A stretch of 64,000 bases of DNA from positions 3,410,001 to 3,474,000 of the forward strand of contig NZ_JAUSXB010000001.1 of assembly GCF_030823375.1 (NCBI RefSeq), written 5' to 3'. This DNA comes from Pseudarthrobacter siccitolerans. Its GTDB lineage: Bacteria; Actinomycetota; Actinomycetes; Actinomycetales; Micrococcaceae. Positions 60,258 through 64,000 of this stretch are shown in pieces. The position numbers and the translations under genes were made by a program. The notes beneath the pieces were generated by a model. It saw only the letters and a list, made by a program, of their open reading frames with translations. It made no database searches and was not told the DNA's origin. Position 1 is the first letter of the stretch; the number at the start of each line of letters is the position of its first letter.

Positions 60258-61745
60258 ATGTCGCCTTCAAGCTGGAACAGGGAAGTTTTGCAGCCGCCGT
60301 CGCCGGGGACGGTGGCGGAACTGGACGTCATCTCACTTGGCCGCCGCGTGCGCCACCTCCGCAAACAGGCCGGGCTTACCCTCGAAGGCCTCAGTGCCGC
60401 CGTCGGGACAGCCCCGAGCCAGCTGAGCCTGATTGAAAATGGAAAGCGGGAACCGAAACTCGGCCTGCTGCAGCACTTGGCGTCCGCACTCAACGTGAGC
60501 ATCGATCAGCTGCTCGGGGCTGAACCTCCCAGCCGCCGCGCCGCCCTGGAAATCGAGCTGGAACGGTACCAGCGCGGACCCCTCTATGAATCCCTGAACC
60601 TGCCGAAAATCCGCATCAGCTCGCGGCTTCCGCTCGATGTGCTCGAGGCCCAGGTGGGGCTGCTGCAGGAGCTGGAACGCAAGATGAACGAGCAGGTGGC
60701 CACTCCCGAAGAAGCCCGCCGGGCCAACGGTGAACTGCGGGCGATGATGCGGGAGCGAGGCAACTATTTTCCGGAGTACGAGGCCGAAGCGCAGAAGGTC
60801 CTCAAGGAGGTGGGTTACACCACCGGTCCGCTGAGCCAGCACGTGATCGCGGACATCGCCGAGCACCTCGGTTTTACCCTTCATCACGTGGGCGATCTGC
60901 CGCATTCCACCCGCTCCGTCACGGATTTGAAGAACCGCAGAATTTACCTGACCCAGAGCCAGCGGCAGGACCACGATCCCCGCTCGGTACTGCTGCAGGC
61001 CCTGGGTCACTACGTTCTGGGGCATGAGACGCCCCGGAACTACGGCGATTTCCTCGCCCAGCGGGTGGCCACCAATTATTTCGCCGCGGCACTTCTCCTC
61101 CCTGAGCAGGCGACCGTGGAATTTCTGCAAAAAGCCAAAACCGCCAAGGAAATCGCCGTCGAGGATATCCGCGACGCGTTCGCCGTGTCCTACGAAACCG
61201 CGGCCCACCGCTTCACCAACCTCGCCACCAAGCACCTGGGCATCACCACGCATTTCCAGAAGACGCACCAGAGCGGAATCATCTACAAGGCGTATGAGAA
61301 CGACGGCGTGACCTTTCCGCAGGACCACACCGGCGCCATCGAGGGGCAGCCCTCGTGCAAGGCGTGGACCTCACGGGCGGTCTTCGACGTGCCGGACAAG
61401 TTCAGCGCCTACAGCCAGTACACGGATACCCCGTCCGGCACGTACTGGTGCACTGCACGCACAGAGCGGTCCGCGAGCGGCGAGTTTTCATTGAGCATCG
61501 GGGTGCCGTACCAGCACGTGAAGTGGTTCCGCGGCCGGGAGACGACGGCGCGGGCTACGTCCAACTGCCCGGATCCCACCTGCTGCAAACGCCCGCCTGA
61601 ATCCTTGACGTCCCAATGGGCCGGGAACGCCTGGCCGTCCGCCCGCGCCCACTCGCACCTCCTGGCCGCCATGCCCCCCGGAGCATTCCCCGGCGTCGAC
61701 GAGACCGAGGTGTACACCTTCCTGCAGGCGCACTCGGGGAGTTGA
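60258..61745 (+). CDS. ramB: RamB-like XRE-family transcriptional regulator of acetate metabolism
   Basis: In this 495-residue protein an XRE-type HTH covers about 28-82 (ISLGRRVRHLRKQAGLTLEGLSAAVGTAPSQLSLIENGKREP). A middle IrrE/ImmA-like region with VLLQALGHYVLGHETPRN follows; the HExxH metallopeptidase motif is degenerate. The C-terminal part carries CPDPTCCKRPP, the Cys cluster of the ScfR/RamB family. RamB represses aceA and aceB in corynebacteria and short-chain fatty-acid regulators of this group sense acyl-CoA. Position directly beside aceA supports the same role here. Confidence 0.86.
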   Translation: MSPSSWNREVLQPPSPGTVAELDVISLGRRVRHLRKQAGLTLEGLSAAVGTAPSQLSLIENGKREPKLGLLQHLASALNVSIDQLLGAEPPSRRAALEIELERYQRGPLYESLNLPKIRISSRLPLDVLEAQVGLLQELERKMNEQVATPEEARRANGELRAMMRERGNYFPEYEAEAQKVLKEVGYTTGPLSQHVIADIAEHLGFTLHHVGDLPHSTRSVTDLKNRRIYLTQSQRQDHDPRSVLLQALGHYVLGHETPRNYGDFLAQRVATNYFAAALLLPEQATVEFLQKAKTAKEIAVEDIRDAFAVSYETAAHRFTNLATKHLGITTHFQKTHQSGIIYKAYENDGVTFPQDHTGAIEGQPSCKAWTSRAVFDVPDKFSAYSQYTDTPSGTYWCTARTERSASGEFSLSIGVPYQHVKWFRGRETTARATSNCPDPTCCKRPPESLTSQWAGNAWPSARAHSHLLAAMPPGAFPGVDETEVYTFLQAHSGS

Positions 61746-61746
61746 T

Positions 61747-62265
61747 CTATCCAGACTTGCGACTGATACCCGCCGTTGTCGCCTGCGGGTTGCGGAGGGC
61801 CCAATTCAGGTCGAGCACGATGATCTCACGCAGGAAGCCATCAAGTCCCCGGTAAGATTCCTGGCTGCCGGTCCAGAGGCCTGAGTCCCGGAGAAACAGC
61901 ACAAATTCGTGCAGACAGATGGTGGCGATGACGCCCTCGTCGACAGAGCCCAAAATGAGAGTCGCTACCTTCGGCGCAACTTCCGTCGGCTCCAACGCAG
62001 TTATTGGCCCAGTTCTGTTGGATTCAGGATAATCATGGAAAAAGCCTGTCAAGTGCTGAAGGACCACCCTCACATCAGTCCTGTATTGTTGCCCGGCGTA
62101 CCAACGGACAAAGGCGGGCGTCAGCGAATCCAATTCCCGGATGTTGCGGGTTGAGGCCAACGCGACTTCCGGCTTAACGTTCAGGGCAGGGTTCCGGGAA
62201 CGCTTCCTGACACTGCTTCCATCGCCCGCCTCCCGGTCGCTCTTTCTGGCCACGTTGATCCCCAC
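61747..62265 (-). CDS. hypothetical protein in lower-GC DNA
   Basis: I do not recognise this 172-residue protein. The core (about 45-150) looks folded: LDSLTPAFVRWYAGQQYRTDVRVVLQHLTGFF, VATLILGSVDEGVIATICLHEFVLFLRDSGLWTG, GLDGFLREIIVLDLNWALRNP. The N-terminal 40 residues are charged and Ser-rich. The GTG start at 62265 lacks a good ribosome-binding site, so the true start may be nearer the core. Base composition across 61800-62100 is visibly less GC-rich than its neighbours. Its stop lies next to that of the RamB-like gene (convergent). It may be a recent acquisition or a fast-evolving gene. Confidence 0.5.
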   Translation of the reverse strand: MGINVARKSDREAGDGSSVRKRSRNPALNVKPEVALASTRNIRELDSLTPAFVRWYAGQQYRTDVRVVLQHLTGFFHDYPESNRTGPITALEPTEVAPKVATLILGSVDEGVIATICLHEFVLFLRDSGLWTGSQESYRGLDGFLREIIVLDLNWALRNPQATTAGISRKSG

Positions 62266-62358
62266 CTTTGTTGCCGCGATTGCCTGTAGCCAAGACGCTA
62301 CGGAGGGAACCCGGTCGGCCGCTATGACGGCGGACTGTATGTGGACAACGCAAAGACG

Positions 62359-63387
62359 TTACCCGTGGAGCTCCCGGTATGCGGCGGCTGCTGCGGGGTG
62401 CAGCGGCAGGCCTGCCGTGTTGATGAGGGATTCCGGGCTGAGGAACTGGACACCCAGGCTGGACTGTGGAATGAGCTCCTCCGCGTGGCCCACCAAAAGC
62501 TCCACGGTTCGCTTCACCGTAGCGGCCGCCAGGTCGCTTCGGCACAGCAGCAGGTTGGTCACACCAACTGTCCACACTGCGGGAAGTCCTTCGTACGCTC
62601 CTGCCGGAATCAGTACCCGGTCGTAGAAGGCGCCGTACCTTGTGCGCAGGGAAGGAAGCAGTACGGAGAGATCCAGGAAACTGAGTCCCACGTCGTGATG
62701 GGCGGCAGCGATGGCGGCAGTGGGAACGCCGCCGGACCAGAACAAGGCATCCACTGACCCGCCGCGAAGTGCTGTCAGGCCATCGTTCAGTCCCAGATTC
62801 AAGACGGTAACCGCCTGTCCGCCAGAGCCGGGGGAACCCGCGCCGGCGGCCACGGACGTGAGGCGGGCTGCTTCGAGCAGGCGCGGTGTGGTCAGGGAAG
62901 TACCGGACCCCGGCTCACCCACGGCCACCGTCCTGCCCGCCAGTTCGGCAATGCTGCGGATGCCGTCGGCCTGCCGGACCGCGCAGTGGACATAATTCTC
63001 GTAGACCCGCCCGAGGGCTGTGATTCCCGCTTCGGATGCGATCTTCGCCGCTGCCCTTTCGGCCGCAGCGTCAGCAAGGGCGACGGCGAAGGTGGCCCGC
63101 CCGCCGAGGAGGTGCTCGAGGTTGTCCAGGCTGCCGCCGGTAGGCAGCGCGGTGGCTTGCCGGGCCACCCCATTGCGCTGAAGCGAGGCGGCAAGCAGGG
63201 TGGCGAACTCGAGGTAGAAGCCGCCTGGCTCGCCGCCTGCCACAACAAGCGAATCCAGCCGGTCTTCCGGAGTGCAGGCGCCCAGAGCCGGGAGCAGAAT
63301 CCCGGCCAACCCGGCTGCAACACCGGCCTTGAAGATTCCACGCCTGGACACGGAGGGTGCATCCAGAGGGTAAGAAAGTTCACTCAT
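62359..63387 (-). CDS. TAXI-family TRAP-type solute-binding protein
   Basis: The 342-residue protein has a Tat-like start (SRRGIFKAG) followed by a hydrophobic segment and a lipobox LGAC (Cys about 38), so it is probably an exported lipoprotein. The mature part fits TAXI receptors: VVAGGEPGGFYLEFATLLA, LEHLLGGRATFAVALADAAAE, ELAGRTVAVGEPGSGTSLTTPRLLEAA and ALFWSGGVPTAAIA. TAXI proteins normally hand substrates to a fused TRAP permease, and none is in the window. ATG 63387 lies inside the histidine-kinase stop region (8-base overlap), so it is translated after the kinase. It may act as the sensory input for that kinase. Confidence 0.85.
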   Translation of the reverse strand: MSELSYPLDAPSVSRRGIFKAGVAAGLAGILLPALGACTPEDRLDSLVVAGGEPGGFYLEFATLLAASLQRNGVARQATALPTGGSLDNLEHLLGGRATFAVALADAAAERAAAKIASEAGITALGRVYENYVHCAVRQADGIRSIAELAGRTVAVGEPGSGTSLTTPRLLEAARLTSVAAGAGSPGSGGQAVTVLNLGLNDGLTALRGGSVDALFWSGGVPTAAIAAAHHDVGLSFLDLSVLLPSLRTRYGAFYDRVLIPAGAYEGLPAVWTVGVTNLLLCRSDLAAATVKRTVELLVGHAEELIPQSSLGVQFLSPESLINTAGLPLHPAAAAAYRELHG

Positions 63388-64000
63388 GCGAGGCCGCCTG
63401 CCCGTTAGGGTGCCCGGCCCGAACCTCGGCGGCACGCGGAAACTCCAGGCAAGCGAGCAGGCCGTGGGGCTGAGCCTCAGCCAGTAGAAGACGTCCGCCA
63501 TTCGCCACGGCCAGCTTGTCCACGATGGTCATGCCCAGGCCGTTGCCGCCCACGGCCCGGTGCTGCTGTGAGCGCCAAAACCGCTGTGTGGCAACGGACC
63601 GTTCCTCGGGTGAAAGCCCCGGCCCGTCGTCGGAGACTTCTATCACCACAGTGTTGCCCCGCATGCGGACAGAAACTGCAATGTTGGCGGGGCCGGCGTA
63701 TTTGATGGCGTTGTTCAGCAGTTCACCAACCATCTGGGCAAGGTCGTCAGCGCGGCAGGTGACGAGTGCCGGCTGTGGGGGCGGGTTCTCGAGGAAAATG
63801 GAGGCTCCTGCGAGCCGTGCAGCGGGTTCTGCCCGTTCGGTTTCTCCCTGCAGGATGGGGAACGGGTCAAGGGGGGTGCGGTCCTTGTCGGAGATCCTGG
63901 CGGGCGGGGCGCCTGCGGAGTCCTCGAAAGCCCGGTACTCGGCTGCGGCAAGCTTCAGCACACCATCAAGGATCTTTTCCAAACGTTCGAGCTCGGTGAC
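63380..64000 (-). CDS. sensor histidine kinase, C-terminal part (cut by window end)
   Basis: About 206 C-terminal residues are visible; the gene continues to the right of the window. The segment begins inside the dimerisation helix after the phospho-His (VTELERLEKILDGVLKLAAAEY). It contains the ATP-binding HATPase_c domain: N box ELLNNAIKYAG, G1 box SDDGPGLS and G2 box GNGLGMTIV. The last 20 residues are a hydrophilic tail. Its 3' end overlaps the TAXI receptor gene by 8 bases, so sensor and binding protein are co-expressed. The response regulator is presumably further right. Confidence 0.88.
   Translation of the reverse strand, partial: VTELERLEKILDGVLKLAAAEYRAFEDSAGAPPARISDKDRTPLDPFPILQGETERAEPAARLAGASIFLENPPPQPALVTCRADDLAQMVGELLNNAIKYAGPANIAVSVRMRGNTVVIEVSDDGPGLSPEERSVATQRFWRSQQHRAVGGNGLGMTIVDKLAVANGGRLLLAEAQPHGLLACLEFPRAAEVRAGHPNGQAASHE

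Overview
The window is high-GC actinobacterial chromosome, most like Arthrobacter/Pseudarthrobacter (Micrococcaceae). This rests on codon use and gene content: an actinobacterial RamB-type regulator beside the glyoxylate genes, purS-purQ-purL, aspartokinase with a corynebacterial-type internal start, a small SRP RNA upstream of dnaX-recR, MpaB-like and Stealth proteins, and many GTG starts with 4-bp ATGA/GTGA overlaps. No rRNA, insertion sequence, prophage or CRISPR array was seen.

Layout. 1-2.2 kb: repeats and a terminator, a YegP-like protein, and an ECF sigma factor overlapping a one-membrane-segment partner. 2.2-10.1 kb (minus): a tightly packed sulfur-scavenging operon, ssuB-ssuA-ssuC-acs-sfnG-metY-CoA-binding protein, preceded by a SAM-I-like riboswitch core. 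A second CoA-binding gene diverges from it. 10.9-13.5 kb: an IPNS-type oxygenase and a four-gene overlapping operon of small conserved proteins. 13.6-17.0 kb (minus): purS-purQ-purL. 17.3-22.8 kb: a secreted PA-domain subtilase facing an operon that encodes two subtilisin-inhibitor-like proteins. 22.8-24.0 kb: an OhrR-type MarR regulator with a perfect palindrome, and two related small proteins. 24.2-25.5 kb: aspartokinase. 25.8-29.0 kb: an ABC-2 type exporter. 29.0-34.5 kb: GNAT, recR, dnaX, SRP RNA and a NIF3-like protein. 34.8 kb: tRNA-Ser(GGA). 34.9-44.7 kb: MpaB-like oxygenase, repeat-rich M23 peptidase, a frameshifted glutathione peroxidase, a phosphodiesterase, a Stealth sugar-phosphate transferase, a HAD phosphatase, a LytR_C protein, TetR and a DsbA-like protein. 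44.9-48.2 kb: GT4 glycosyltransferase and a glycogen-debranching-type glycosidase. 48.2-54.2 kb: a polyol/sugar catabolic operon (two isomerases, two Gfo/Idh/MocA dehydrogenases) divergent from a ROK repressor across a clear inverted repeat. 54.3-56.6 kb: a D-2-hydroxyacid dehydrogenase and a CynX-like MFS transporter. 56.8-61.7 kb: the glyoxylate shunt (aceB, aceA) divergent from a RamB-like regulator. 61.7-64 kb: a lower-GC hypothetical gene, then a TAXI-type solute receptor overlapping a histidine kinase cut off by the window end.

Most notable: (i) a short palindromic repeat lies inside three coding sequences in the same frame and orientation, adding near-identical Val/Ile-Ser-Thr-x-Ser peptides to SfnG, Acs and PurL; (ii) the subtilase sits next to two inhibitor-fold proteins, one lacking both a signal peptide and one disulfide; (iii) the sulfur operon contains acetyl-CoA synthetase and is bracketed by two CoA-binding paralogues; (iv) lysC has an internal ribosome-binding site and TTG placed exactly where a 172-residue beta subunit would start; (v) strong regulatory palindromes lie upstream of the OhrR and ROK genes. 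I did not find a wholly new multi-gene defence or metabolic system; the protease/inhibitor cluster and the sulfur operon are the best candidates for new biology.
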